Positions 42,600-51,784 of a DNA stretch of 64,000 nt are shown here, piece after piece. The stretch is from Inmirania thermothiophila (lineage in GTDB: Bacteria > Pseudomonadota > Gammaproteobacteria > DSM-100275): positions 536,726 through 600,725 of the forward strand of contig NZ_RJVI01000001.1 in assembly GCF_003751635.1 (NCBI RefSeq), in the 5' to 3' direction. The stretch's first letter is position 1; every line of letters begins with the position of its first letter. A program made the position numbers and the translations under genes. The notes under the pieces were generated by a model, which was not told where the DNA came from, made no database searches, and worked only from the letters and a program-made list of their open reading frames with translations.

Positions 42600-43882
42600 C
42601 CGGAGCCGAGGCGCACCTCGACGTGGGCCTCGTCGCGCAGCCGCTGCAGCCACAGGGCGAGCTCCTCCTCGCTCTTGCGGCGGCGGATCTGGCGCACGGC
42701 CTCCTCGCGACGCGCCTCCTCGGTGTTGTCGTGGCTGCGCCGCCCCAGCACCTGCACGATGTGCCAGCCGAAGCGGGTGCGGAAGGGCTCGCTGATCTCG
42801 CCCGGCGCGAGCGCCGCCATCGCCTTCTCGAACTCCGGCACCACGTCCCCCGGGCCGACCCAGCCCAGGTCGCCGCCCTCGGCGGCCGAGACCGGATCCT
42901 CCGAGTGGGCCCGGGCGAGGGCGGCGAAGTCCTCGCCCGCGAGGGCGCGCGCCCGCAGCAGCAGGAGGCGGCGGCGGGCCTCGGTGTCGTCCACCACGGC
43001 GCTGGTGCGCACGAGGATGTGGCGGGCGTGGGTCTGGGTGACGCGCCGGCGGGCCTCGCCGCCGCGCACCTCCAGCAGCTTGATGATGTGGAAGCCGCTG
43101 GCGGTGCGGATGGGACCGGCGATCTCGCCGGGGCGCATCCGCCGCACCTCCTCGACGAAGGGGGTGGGGAGCTGGCCCGGCTTGCGCCAGCCGAGGTCGC
43201 CGCCGGCGAGGGCCTGCTGGCCGTCGGACTCGGCGACCGCGGTCCGGGCGAAGTCGGCGCCGGCGCGCAGGCGCTCGAGGATCGCCTCGGCGCGGCGCCG
43301 CGCGGCCTCGATGCGCTCCGGCGTGGCCCCCTCGGGGAGGGCGACCAGGATGTGCCCGAGCCGGTACTCGCGGTCTGCGGCGAGGGGATCCTCCCGCTCG
43401 AGGAAGCGCCGGATCTCGTGCTCCTGCACCTGGATGCGGGAGAAGACGGCGCGCTGGCGCAGCCGCCCGATGGTGATCTGGCGGCGCAGGTCCTCGCGGA
43501 AGCGGGCGTAGGGGTAGCCCTGGGACTCGATGAGCTCGCGGAAGCGGTCGAGGCCGAGGCCGTTGTCGCGGGCGAGGTTGCGAAGCGCCTGGTCGACGGT
43601 GGTGTCGTCCACCTGGATGCCCGCGGCCGCCGCGGCCTGGAGCTGGATGCGGTCGAGGATCTCGCGCTCGAGCACCTGCCGGGCGAGCTCGTCGCGCGGC
43701 GGGATCGGGGTGCCGTCGGCCTCGAGCTGGCGCCGCACGAGGTCGATGCGGGCGGCGAGCTCGGTGGCGGTGATGACGTCGTCGTTGACCACCGCGACGA
43801 TGCGGTCGAGCGGCTCGGCCGCCGGCGCGAGGGCGGGCAGCGCCAGCCACGCGGCGAGCAGGAGCAGGAGGGCCTTGCGCAT
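42596..43882 (-). CDS. surA: Periplasmic peptidyl-prolyl isomerase/chaperone SurA
   Basis: SurA chaperones outer-membrane proteins, including LptD. The 428-residue protein has a signal peptide (1 to about 20), an N-terminal SurA domain ([21 protein letters not shown]) and two parvulin-type PPIC domains (about 165-265 and 280-380), each with the HILV-containing core. The order and length match. It starts 6 bases after the lptD stop, supporting co-transcription. Confidence 0.96.
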   Translation of the reverse strand: MRKALLLLLAAWLALPALAPAAEPLDRIVAVVNDDVITATELAARIDLVRRQLEADGTPIPPRDELARQVLEREILDRIQLQAAAAAGIQVDDTTVDQALRNLARDNGLGLDRFRELIESQGYPYARFREDLRRQITIGRLRQRAVFSRIQVQEHEIRRFLEREDPLAADREYRLGHILVALPEGATPERIEAARRRAEAILERLRAGADFARTAVAESDGQQALAGGDLGWRKPGQLPTPFVEEVRRMRPGEIAGPIRTASGFHIIKLLEVRGGEARRRVTQTHARHILVRTSAVVDDTEARRRLLLLRARALAGEDFAALARAHSEDPVSAAEGGDLGWVGPGDVVPEFEKAMAALAPGEISEPFRTRFGWHIVQVLGRRSHDNTEEARREEAVRQIRRRKSEEELALWLQRLRDEAHVEVRLGSG

Positions 43883-43888
43883 GGGGTC

Positions 43889-46051
43889 TCAGGGTCCGTC
43901 GGGGTAGCCAAGGATACCACGCCCGAGGATGTCCTCGAGGCGGTTGCCGACCCGGGCCAGGCCCTTCAGCACCAGCTGGAGGTAGAAGCTGGTGTTGGTG
44001 TCGCCCTCGGTGTCGTTGACGAAGCGGCGGCCCACCACGCGCAGCATCCAGCAGCAGCTCTCGTACTCGAGGCCGAGGAAGGTCTCGAGGTCCTGGCGCG
44101 CGTCGAGGTCGCGGTTCCAGCGCCCCACCGTGTACCAGCGCCGGCCGAGGGGCCAGCGGAAGGAGAGGTCGCTCTGGCGCGAGGCCTCGGCCTCGAAGCG
44201 GTAGGCGAGGTTGAGGATGTGGCGCTCGTCGGGCCGGTACTGCAGGCGCACGTTGGCCTCCTCGGTGCGCGGGGTCTCGGTGTCGTAGCGGGCGTCGGCG
44301 AGGACCCGCCAGCCGCCTGCCAGGGCTGCCGTGAGCTCGCCCACCAGCGCCGAGCGCGCCGCCGTCTCCGGTGCCTTGCCCGGCAGGACCACGCGCCGGT
44401 CGCGGAAGTGGAGGATCTGGCCCACGGAGGCCCGGAGCCGCTCGCGGCCGCCGTCGGCGTCCAGCAGCCGCGAGGTCAGGGCCAGCGTGAGCTGGTCGGC
44501 GTCGCCGACGCGGTCGGCCCCGCTGAAGCGGTTGTCGCGGAAGAGCCCGGCGAAGGTGAGCTCCAGGCGGGCGCTGTCGAAGACCGGGATCGCCGACTGG
44601 TCGCGGTAGGGCACCCGGAGGTAGAACAGGCGCGGCTCCAGGGTCTGGAGGAAGCGTGGGGTCTGGCGCTCGAGGACGAGCCCGGCGTCGAGGCTGAAGC
44701 CGGGCAGCGAGCGGCTCGGGTTCTCCTCCCCGGTGACGGGTCCGGCCAGATCGTAGGCGGTGTGCCGCGCCCACAGCCTCGGCACCACGAACCCCCACGG
44801 GCGGCGCAGGGGCCAGGCCAGCGAGCCCAAGAGGTCGAGGCGCCGCCCCTCCACCTTGACGTCGTGCTCGAAGCGGGTCGCCTCCAGGCGCAGCCCGGGC
44901 TCCAAGGGGCCGAGCCGGGGCGGGTTGCGCAGCAGCACCTCCAGCGCCGGGAGGCGACGGTAGGGGCGGGCGGTCTCGGCGACGGTGCCGTCGACGGTCT
45001 GGAAGGCCTGCAGGCGCAGCCGGGTGCGCCAGCGGGGACCGGCGTAGGTGAGGTCGGCCCGCTGCTCGAGATGGGTCGTGCTGGCCACCGCCAGGGTCTC
45101 GCCGAAGTCCTCGAAATAGCCGGTGTCGGAGGCGCGGGCGGCGTCGAGGTCGTAGAGCCAGCGGGCGCCGAGGCGTCCGCTCTCGCGCCAGCGGGCGAGC
45201 CAGCGGCGCCCGCCCGTGAGCCGGTCCTCGGGCACGAGGTCGGCCTCCAGCGTGCCGGCGCCGTGGCGCTGCAGGTGCCGCGCCTCCACCCCGAGGAAGG
45301 CGCCGCGGCGCGAGGTCAGCCGCGGCGTCAGGGTGAGGTCGTACTGGGGCGCGATGTTCCAGTACCAGGGGACGGCGAGCTCGCTCCCGGTCTCGCTGCT
45401 CGAGCCGAGGCGCGGGATCAGGAAGCCGGTCTTGCGCCGGTCGTCCACGGGGAAGGAGAAGACGGGCAGATAGAAGACGGGGACGCCGTGGATGCGCAGG
45501 TTGGCGTGGTAGGCGGTGCCGCTGCCGCGGGCCATGTCGATGCGCACCTCGGGCCCCTCGAGGCGCCAGAACTCCGCCGTCGGGTCGCAGGTGGTGTAGG
45601 TGAAGCCGAGGAGCCGGTAGCGGTCGCGGTCCTCCATGAAGACCCGGTCCGCGCCGCCGCGGGCGTGGCGCGAGAGGATGCGGTAGCGCACGCCCTCGAG
45701 CTCGCCGCGGGCGCCGTCGTCCTCGACGCGCGCCCGCTCGGCCTCGATCACGGTGTCGCCGTCGCTCACCCGCACCCCCTCCTCGGCGGTGCCGACCCCG
45801 GTGTCGCGGTCGTAGTCCAGGGTCTCGGCCTCCACCACCCGGGCCGGGGTGTCGATGCGGGCCTCGCCGCGGGCGCGCAGCCGATGGGCGTCGCCCGCCA
45901 CCTCGCGGCCGCGGATGCGGGTGCCGCCGCCGGCGGCGGGCTCCGGGCGCGGGGCTTGGCCGGAGTCCATGGGCAGGCACAGGTCCCAGGGGTCGGCCGC
46001 GGCCGCCGCGTGGGCGAGGAGCAGGAGGGCGAGGAGGATGCGCGCGCGCAT
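43889..46051 (-). CDS. lptD: LPS-assembly protein LptD
   Basis: LptD is the outer-membrane beta-barrel that inserts lipopolysaccharide. The 720-residue protein has a signal peptide from MRARILLALLLLAHAAAAAD, an N-terminal OstA/beta-jellyroll region (about 50-200, with VVEAETLDYDRDTGVGTAEE), and a barrel with alternating aromatic strands ending YPDGP. Cysteines at about 30 and 690 resemble the disulfide pattern. I choose 46051 over an upstream ATG (46072) because it gives the signal peptide. It is divergent from amgK. Confidence 0.95.
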   Translation of the reverse strand: MRARILLALLLLAHAAAAADPWDLCLPMDSGQAPRPEPAAGGGTRIRGREVAGDAHRLRARGEARIDTPARVVEAETLDYDRDTGVGTAEEGVRVSDGDTVIEAERARVEDDGARGELEGVRYRILSRHARGGADRVFMEDRDRYRLLGFTYTTCDPTAEFWRLEGPEVRIDMARGSGTAYHANLRIHGVPVFYLPVFSFPVDDRRKTGFLIPRLGSSSETGSELAVPWYWNIAPQYDLTLTPRLTSRRGAFLGVEARHLQRHGAGTLEADLVPEDRLTGGRRWLARWRESGRLGARWLYDLDAARASDTGYFEDFGETLAVASTTHLEQRADLTYAGPRWRTRLRLQAFQTVDGTVAETARPYRRLPALEVLLRNPPRLGPLEPGLRLEATRFEHDVKVEGRRLDLLGSLAWPLRRPWGFVVPRLWARHTAYDLAGPVTGEENPSRSLPGFSLDAGLVLERQTPRFLQTLEPRLFYLRVPYRDQSAIPVFDSARLELTFAGLFRDNRFSGADRVGDADQLTLALTSRLLDADGGRERLRASVGQILHFRDRRVVLPGKAPETAARSALVGELTAALAGGWRVLADARYDTETPRTEEANVRLQYRPDERHILNLAYRFEAEASRQSDLSFRWPLGRRWYTVGRWNRDLDARQDLETFLGLEYESCCWMLRVVGRRFVNDTEGDTNTSFYLQLVLKGLARVGNRLEDILGRGILGYPDGP

Positions 46052-46092
46052 GGGCCCGCAAGGATAGCCCAAGGGGGGGCGGCGGCCCAGCG

Positions 46093-46122
46093 TGGACGGG
46101 CGGCCGCGGCGGCGGATATGCT
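46093..46122 (+). promoter_or_regulatory. Promoter of amgK-murU
   Basis: TGGACG (46093-46098) and TATGCT (46117-46122) are 18 bases apart. The start would coincide with 46129, the A of the amgK ATG, so the transcript may be leaderless. Confidence 0.5.
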
Positions 46123-46128
46123 CGCGCC

Positions 46129-47148
46129 ATGGGCGCTGGGCAGGCGATGGCGGCGGAGCGCGCCGAGAGGCTGCGGGCGTGGCTCGCGGCGCGCCTCGGC
46201 ACGGCGGTGCCGCCCCTCGAGCCCCTGGCCGGGGATGCGAGCTTCCGCCGCTACTTCCGGCTGCACCTGGGCGGGCTCGGGCTGGTGGCGGTGGACGCCC
46301 CGCCCGAGCGCGAGGACAGCGCTCCCTTCGTGCGTCTGGCGGGGCGGCTCGCGGCGCTGGGTGTGGCGGTGCCGCGGGTCCTCGCGGCGGATCTGGCCGA
46401 GGGCTTCCTGCTCGTCACCGACCTCGGCGACACCTGCTACCTCGAGGCCCTGCGCGAGGGCGACGCCGACGCCCTCTACGGGGCGGCGCTGGAGACGCTG
46501 CTGCGCATGCAGGCGGGGGCGCGGCCGTGGGCGGCGACGCTGCCGCCCTACGACGAGGCGCTGCTGCGGGCGGAGCTGGATCTCTTCCCGCGCTGGTATC
46601 TTGGACGCCACCTGGGCGCGCGCCTGGGCGCGGCGGCGCGGCGGGTGCTGGAGAGCGCCTGGCGGCGGCTGGTGGCCGAGGCGCTGGCGCAGCCGCGCCT
46701 CTTCGTCCACCGCGACTACCACGCCCGCAACCTGATGCGGCTGCCGGAGGGCGGGCCCGGTGTGCTGGACTTCCAGGACGCGGTGCTGGGGCCTGCCACC
46801 TACGACTTGGTCTCGCTGCTGCGCGACTGCTACATCGCCTGGCCGCCGGCGCGGGTGCGGGGCTGGGCCCTGGCGTGGCGGGCGGAGGCGCGCGCCCTGG
46901 GGCTGCTGCCCGACGTGGGCGAGGCCCGCTTCCTGCGCTGGTTCGACTGGATGGGGGTGCAGCGCCACCTCAAGGCGGCGGGCATCTTCGCCCGCCTCTA
47001 CCACCGCGACGGCAAGCCCGGCTATCTCGCCGACATCCCCCGCACCCTGGGCTACGTGACGGCGGTGTGCGAGGCCTACGGCGAGCTGCGGCCCCTCGGC
47101 AGGCTGCTTGCGGACCTCGGTGCGGAGGCGGCCCCGTGCGCGCCCTGA
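46129..47148 (+). CDS. amgK: N-acetylmuramate/N-acetylglucosamine kinase
   Basis: AmgK phosphorylates MurNAc at C1 in the MurU recycling pathway of Pseudomonas. The 339-residue aminoglycoside-phosphotransferase-fold protein has VHRDYHARNLM (about 198-208, catalytic Asp) and GVLDFQDAVLG (metal Asp). The ATG at 46129 lies directly after the promoter; a second ATG at 46147 would lose 6 residues. The next gene, murU, starts 13 bases inside its end, the conserved amgK-murU arrangement beside lptD. Confidence 0.93.
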   Translation: MGAGQAMAAERAERLRAWLAARLGTAVPPLEPLAGDASFRRYFRLHLGGLGLVAVDAPPEREDSAPFVRLAGRLAALGVAVPRVLAADLAEGFLLVTDLGDTCYLEALREGDADALYGAALETLLRMQAGARPWAATLPPYDEALLRAELDLFPRWYLGRHLGARLGAAARRVLESAWRRLVAEALAQPRLFVHRDYHARNLMRLPEGGPGVLDFQDAVLGPATYDLVSLLRDCYIAWPPARVRGWALAWRAEARALGLLPDVGEARFLRWFDWMGVQRHLKAAGIFARLYHRDGKPGYLADIPRTLGYVTAVCEAYGELRPLGRLLADLGAEAAPCAP

Positions 47149-47813
47149 TCCTCGCCGCCGGGCGCGGCGAGCGCCTGCGCCCCCTCACCGACCGCACCCC
47201 CAAGGCCCTGCTCGAGGTGGGCGGGCGCGCCCTCATCGAGCATCACCTGGTGCGGCTGGCCGCGGCCGGGATCCGCGAGGTGGCGGTCAACCTCGGCCAC
47301 CTGGGGGAGCGGATCCGCGCCCGCCTCGGCGACGGGCGCCGCCACGGCGTGCGCATCACCTACTTCCCGGAGGCGCCGGTGCTCGAGACCGCGGGGGCGG
47401 TGGTGAACGCGCTGGCGTGGCTGGGCCGGGGGCCCTTCCTCGTCCTCAACGCCGACGTCTACACCGATCTCGACCCCGGGCGGCTGCGCATCCCGGCGTG
47501 GGCCGACGCCCACCTGGTGCTGGTGCCCAATCCCGCCCACCACCCCGCCGGCGACTTCGCCATCGACGCGCAGGGCCGCGTCGGCGGCCCGGGACCGCGC
47601 CGGACCTTCGCCGGGATCGGGCTCTATCGCGCCGCGCTCTTCGCCGGGTGCGCGCCGGGGCCGCGGCCGCTGGGGCCGCTGCTGCGCGAGGCGGCGGCCG
47701 CCGGCCGCGTGAGCGGGGTGCTCCACCGGGGATGCTGGCTCGACGTCGGCACCCCCGAGCGGCTCGCCGAGGCGCGGCGCCTCGCCGCGGCGCTGGAGGG
47801 CGCCCATGGGTGA
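47136..47813 (+). CDS. murU: N-acetylmuramate alpha-1-phosphate uridylyltransferase
   Basis: MurU makes UDP-MurNAc from MurNAc 1-phosphate, bypassing de novo synthesis targeted by fosfomycin. The 225-residue nucleotidyltransferase has the signature LAAGRGERLRPLTDRTPKAL (6-25), VNLGHLGERI and LVLNADVYTDLD (about 105-116). The GTG start overlaps amgK. Its stop overlaps the GCS2-type ligase start by 8 bases, tying that unusual gene to the same transcript. Confidence 0.93.
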   Translation: MRALILAAGRGERLRPLTDRTPKALLEVGGRALIEHHLVRLAAAGIREVAVNLGHLGERIRARLGDGRRHGVRITYFPEAPVLETAGAVVNALAWLGRGPFLVLNADVYTDLDPGRLRIPAWADAHLVLVPNPAHHPAGDFAIDAQGRVGGPGPRRTFAGIGLYRAALFAGCAPGPRPLGPLLREAAAAGRVSGVLHRGCWLDVGTPERLAEARRLAAALEGAHG

Positions 47814-49221
47814 GGAGATCGGGCGCGAGGTCTTTACCGAGGCCGACCGCGAGGCCTTCCGCGCCCGCCTCGCCGAGGAGACGGCGCTGTTGGTGGCGCG
47901 CTGCCGCGCGGGGCTCGGCGGCGAGGCGGCGGCGGTGGGGGGCTGGGAGCTCGAGGCCTGGCTGGTGGATGCCGCGGGGCGGCCGGCGCCGGTCAACGAG
48001 GCGCTGCTCGCGCGTGCCCGCGGGCTGCCGCTGTGTCCGGAGCTCGCCCGCTTCAACCTCGAGCTCAACGGCGAGGCGAGGCCGCTGCGCGGGCGGGCCC
48101 TCAGCGCCATCGCCCGCGATCTCGACAAGACCTGGCGCGCCGCCGCGGAGGCGGCGCGCGAGCTCGGGGCGCGCCTGGCCATGATCGGGACCCTGCCGAG
48201 CGCACGCCCCGACGACTTCGGGCCGCAGGCGATGTCGCCGCTGCGCCGCTACCGCGCCCTCAACGCGGAGGTCATGCGTCTGCGCCGCGGGCGGCCGGTG
48301 GTGGTGGAGATCGGCGGGCGCGAGCGGCTGCGCTGCGCCCGTTCGGACCTCATGCTGGAGGCGGCCTCCACCTCCTTCCAGATCCACCTCCAGGTGGAGG
48401 CGGCGCGGGCGGGCGACCTCTACAACGCCGCCGTCGCCGCCTCGGGGCCGATGGTGGCCGCCTGCGCCAACGCCCCCTTCCTCTTCGGCCGCGAGCTCTG
48501 GGCCGAGACCCGCATCCCGCTCTTCGAGCAGGCGGTGGCGGTGGGCGGGCCGGGCTCGCCCGACCGGGTCACCCTCGGCGCCGGCTACCTCGAGGGGGGG
48601 CTGGAGGGGCTGTTCCAGGAGAACCTGCGCTACCCGGTGCTGCTGCCCATCCTCTTCGACGCGCCGCCCGAGCGGTTCGCGCACCTGCGCCTGCACAACG
48701 GCACCATCTGGCGCTGGAACCGCCCCCTCGTGGGCTTCGACGCGGACGGGCGGCTGCGGCTGCGGGTCGAGCACCGGGTGGTTCCGGCGGGGCCGACGGT
48801 GGCCGACGCGGTGGCCAACGCCGCGCTCTTCTTCGGCCTCGCCCACCGCCTGGCGGCACTGGGGCCGGAGCTGGCGAGGCGGCTGCCGTTCGCGGCCGCG
48901 CGTGCGAACCTGTATGCTGCAGCGCGGCACGGGCTCGCGGCGCGCCTGCGCTGGCTCGACGGGCGCGAGCGCGAGGCGCGGGCGCTGTGGCTCGAGGAGC
49001 TGCTGCCGCTCGCCCACGAGGGGCTTGCGCGGCTCGGCCTCGACGGCGCCGATGCCGCGGCCCATCTCGCGGTGGTGGAGGCGCGGCTGCAACGGCGGCG
49101 CACCGGCGCCGACTGGCAGCGCGCATGGGTGGCACGCCACGGTGCCGACATGGTGCGCCTGACCGAGGCCTACCTCGCCCGCCAGGACGGGGGGGCGCCG
49201 GTGTGCGAGTGGGAGGTCTGA
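47806..49221 (+). CDS. Glutamate-cysteine ligase family protein (GCS2-type)
   Basis: The 471-residue protein has the glutamine-synthetase-like fold of the GCS2/YbdK carboxylate-amine ligase family: GGWELEAWLVDAAGRP (about 45-60), FNLELNGEARPL, AASTSFQIHLQVEAA and RYPVLLPILFDAPPERF. It should join an amino group to a carboxylate using ATP; it could supply gamma-glutamylcysteine (GshA-like) or another dipeptide. E. coli-type GshA is not seen. The downstream AstE-like peptidase gene starts in its last base, so the two form a module. The exact substrates are unknown. Confidence 0.8.
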   Translation: MGEEIGREVFTEADREAFRARLAEETALLVARCRAGLGGEAAAVGGWELEAWLVDAAGRPAPVNEALLARARGLPLCPELARFNLELNGEARPLRGRALSAIARDLDKTWRAAAEAARELGARLAMIGTLPSARPDDFGPQAMSPLRRYRALNAEVMRLRRGRPVVVEIGGRERLRCARSDLMLEAASTSFQIHLQVEAARAGDLYNAAVAASGPMVAACANAPFLFGRELWAETRIPLFEQAVAVGGPGSPDRVTLGAGYLEGGLEGLFQENLRYPVLLPILFDAPPERFAHLRLHNGTIWRWNRPLVGFDADGRLRLRVEHRVVPAGPTVADAVANAALFFGLAHRLAALGPELARRLPFAAARANLYAAARHGLAARLRWLDGREREARALWLEELLPLAHEGLARLGLDGADAAAHLAVVEARLQRRRTGADWQRAWVARHGADMVRLTEAYLARQDGGAPVCEWEV

Positions 49222-50252
49222 TGCTGCGGGTGCTGGAGGGGCTTCCGGAGGGGTTTCTCGCCGCCGACGCGCGGACGCTGCACCGCGTCCTGCCGGGCCC
49301 TGCGCTGATCCACCTGCGCGGGCGCCGCGAGCCGCCGCTCTTCGTCTCGCTGCTGCTGCACGGCAACGAGCCGGTGGGTCTGGAGGCGGTGCAGCGGCTG
49401 CTGGCGGCGGGGCGGGAGCTGCCGCGGGCGCTGACCCTCTTCGTGGGCAACGTCGAGGCGGCGCGCGCCGGCGTGCGGCGCCTGCCCGGACAGCCCGACT
49501 ACAACCGCGTCTGGCCCGGCAGCGAGCTGCCGCCCGCCCCCGAGCACGCGATGATGGCGGAGGTGGTGGCGCGGATGCGCGAGCGGGGCGTCTTCGCCAG
49601 CGTCGACCTGCACAACAACACCGGGCTCAACCCCCACTACGCCTGCGTCAACCGCCTCGAGCCCGCCTTCCTCCACCTCGCGGTGCTGTTCTCGCGCACG
49701 GTGGTGTGGTTCCTGCGCCCGCGCGGGGTGCAGTCGGCGGCCTTCGCCCCGCTGTGTCCGTCGGTGACCCTGGAGTGCGGCCGCGTGGGGGAGGCCCGCG
49801 GCGCCGCCCATGCCTGCGCGTTCCTGGAGGCCTGCCTGCGCATGGACCACCTGCCGGCGCATCCGGTGCCGGGCCACGACATCGATCTCTTCCACACCGT
49901 CGCCGTGGTGCGGGTCGCCGAGGGCGTGCCGCTCGGTCTGGGCCGGGGCGGCCCGGGGCTGCGGCTCGCCCCCGACCTCGACCGCCTCAACTTCCGCGAG
50001 CTGCCGCCCGGGACCGTGCTGGGCTGGGTGGAGGGCTGCGGGGCGCGCTGCCTGGAGGTCCACGACGAGGCCGGCCGCGACGTCGCCCGCCGCTACTTCG
50101 AGGTCACCGACGGGGCGCTGCGGACGCGGGTCCCGCTGATGCCCTCGATGCTGACCCTCGATACGGAGGTGGTGCGCCAGGACTGCCTCTGCTACCTGAT
50201 GGAGCGGGTCCCGGCGGCGGCCGCCGGCGGCGCGGTGGCCGCCGCCGGCTGA
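49221..50252 (+). CDS. Succinylglutamate desuccinylase/aspartoacylase family M14 peptidase
   Basis: The 343-residue protein has the zinc motif LLHGNEPVG (His and Glu, about 50-57), SVDLHNNTGLNPHYACVN (third zinc ligand, near 133) and VTLECGRVGEARGAAHA with the catalytic Glu. It starts in a TGATG junction with the GCS2-type ligase. Family members deacylate N-acyl amino acids or trim amide-linked groups. Coupling to an amide-forming ligase suggests a linked make-and-trim pathway, which is inference. A C-terminal Ala/Gly tail ends near the convergent FHA gene. Confidence 0.82.
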   Translation: MLRVLEGLPEGFLAADARTLHRVLPGPALIHLRGRREPPLFVSLLLHGNEPVGLEAVQRLLAAGRELPRALTLFVGNVEAARAGVRRLPGQPDYNRVWPGSELPPAPEHAMMAEVVARMRERGVFASVDLHNNTGLNPHYACVNRLEPAFLHLAVLFSRTVVWFLRPRGVQSAAFAPLCPSVTLECGRVGEARGAAHACAFLEACLRMDHLPAHPVPGHDIDLFHTVAVVRVAEGVPLGLGRGGPGLRLAPDLDRLNFRELPPGTVLGWVEGCGARCLEVHDEAGRDVARRYFEVTDGALRTRVPLMPSMLTLDTEVVRQDCLCYLMERVPAAAAGGAVAAAG

Positions 50253-50259
50253 GCCGGGC

Positions 50260-50913
50260 TCAGTCGGCGCCGCCGAGGAAGAAGCCCATCTTGGTGCCGG
50301 CGATCTCGATGGTGTCGCCGTCCTCCAGGCGGCGGGCCTGGGGGCCGATGGAGGTGCCGTTGACCACCGGGTAGCGGCCGTCGGCGCCGTCCACGTGGAC
50401 GATGTAGTAGCCCTGGGGGCGGCGGCTGATGGCCGCCACCTGCACCCCCGGCCGCCCGATGGTGGTGAGGGCCTTGGTGAGGGCGAGTTCGCGCCCGGCG
50501 TGGGGGCCGTTGAGGACCTGCAGCCTGGCCGGGGGCGGCGTCGCCGCGGCCGCGGGGCCGGCCCCCAGCGCGGCGGCGGCCTGGGGGCGGATGACCACCG
50601 TCTTCTCCAAGTCCTCGGCCGCTGCGGGGTCGGCCACGTAGCGCAGCTCGTGCTTGCCGATGGTGATCACGTCGCCGTTGCGCAGGGCGTGCTTCTTGAT
50701 CGGGCGGCCGTTGACGAGCGTGCCGTTGGTGCTGTCGAGATCCTCGATGAAGGCGTCGTTGAGGATGGTGAGCACGGCGGCGTGATGGCCGCTGACGGCG
50801 AGGTTCTCGATGCGGATGTCGTTGTCGGGGTGCCGCCCGATGGTGATCCGCTCGCGGTCGAGGGGGTACTCGCCGAGGATCTTGCCCTGGAAGCTCAGAA
50901 CCAGCTTGCCCAT
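50260..50913 (-). CDS. FHA-domain protein with two FHA modules
   Basis: FHA domains bind phosphothreonine. The first (about 5-90) is intact: ITIGRHPDNDI, SGHHA and DLDSTNGTLVNG with Arg27, Ser41, His44 and Asn63. The second (about 130-217) has TIGRPG and DGADGRYPVVNGTSI but lacks the full Arg/Ser/His set, so it may be degenerate. The 217-residue protein is probably the reader of marks made by the CHASE2 kinase and erased by the PP2C phosphatase encoded just upstream (17-base gap). Confidence 0.9.
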   Translation of the reverse strand: MGKLVLSFQGKILGEYPLDRERITIGRHPDNDIRIENLAVSGHHAAVLTILNDAFIEDLDSTNGTLVNGRPIKKHALRNGDVITIGKHELRYVADPAAAEDLEKTVVIRPQAAAALGAGPAAAATPPPARLQVLNGPHAGRELALTKALTTIGRPGVQVAAISRRPQGYYIVHVDGADGRYPVVNGTSIGPQARRLEDGDTIEIAGTKMGFFLGGAD

Positions 50914-50929
50914 GGTGTCGTGTCCCTGA

Positions 50930-51748
50930 TCAGTCGAACCATGTCACCAGTCGCCGCCACCAGCTGCGCCGCGCCGGGAAGGGCCGGCGCACCTCGGCCA
51001 GGATGACGGAGATGTTGTCCCTGCCGCCGTGGGCGTTGGCGAGCGCCACCAGCCGCCGGGCACGCGCCTCCAGGGGGCTGTCGGCGCGGGCGAGCTCGGC
51101 GGCGATCTCGCCATCGTCCATCATGTCGCTGAGCCCGTCGGAGCAGAGCAGGAAGAGGTCGCCCGGGCGCACCGCCTCCTCCTGCAGGTCCACCGCCACC
51201 TGCGGCTCGGTCCCGAGGGCGCGGGTGATGACGTTGCGGTTGAGGGCCGTGGCCGCCTCCTCGGGGGTGTAGAAGCCGCGGGCGACGAGTTCCTGCACCA
51301 GCGTGTGGTCGGTGGTGAGCTGCTCGAGGACGCCCGCGCGCAGGCGGTAGACGCGGGAATCGCCCACGTGGGCGATGCTCGCGCGGTCGTCGTGGAAGAG
51401 CAGCCCCACCAGCGTCGTCCCCATGCCCCGGCACTGCGGGCGCGCGGCGGCCGCCTCGTGGATGGCGGCATTGGCCTTGTGCACCGCCTCCGCGAGCACC
51501 CGCGTCGCGGGCGCGAAGCCCGCCCAGTCGCCGCCGCCCTCCGGGTGCGGCAGGCGGCGGCGCAGCTCCCGCATCACCACCTCCACGGCGAGGGCGCTCG
51601 CCACCTCGCCGGCGTTGTGCCCGCCCATGCCGTCGGCGAGGAGCGCGATGCCGAGCCCCTCGTCGATGCCGATGCTGTCCTCGTTGTGGGCGCGCACGCG
51701 ACCGGCATCGCTGACCCCGGCGAAGGCAATGCTCCCGCGCACGCTCAC
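50930..51748 (-). CDS. PP2C-family serine/threonine phosphatase
   Basis: The 272-residue PP2C phosphatase has RAHNEDSIGI (20-29), the metal-site LLADGMGGHNAGEVAS with Asp39, GTTLVGLLFHDDRASIAHVGDSR, LFLLCSDGLSDMM and HGGRDNISVILAE. It should reverse phosphorylation by the adjacent kinase. It lies 36 bases after the kinase stop and before the FHA gene. No T6SS genes accompany it here, though kinase/phosphatase/FHA sets can belong to such systems. Confidence 0.94.
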   Translation of the reverse strand: MSVRGSIAFAGVSDAGRVRAHNEDSIGIDEGLGIALLADGMGGHNAGEVASALAVEVVMRELRRRLPHPEGGGDWAGFAPATRVLAEAVHKANAAIHEAAAARPQCRGMGTTLVGLLFHDDRASIAHVGDSRVYRLRAGVLEQLTTDHTLVQELVARGFYTPEEAATALNRNVITRALGTEPQVAVDLQEEAVRPGDLFLLCSDGLSDMMDDGEIAAELARADSPLEARARRLVALANAHGGRDNISVILAEVRRPFPARRSWWRRLVTWFD

Positions 51749-51784
51749 GTCCTTCTCCCGTATCGGCCCCGCATCGCTCCGGCT

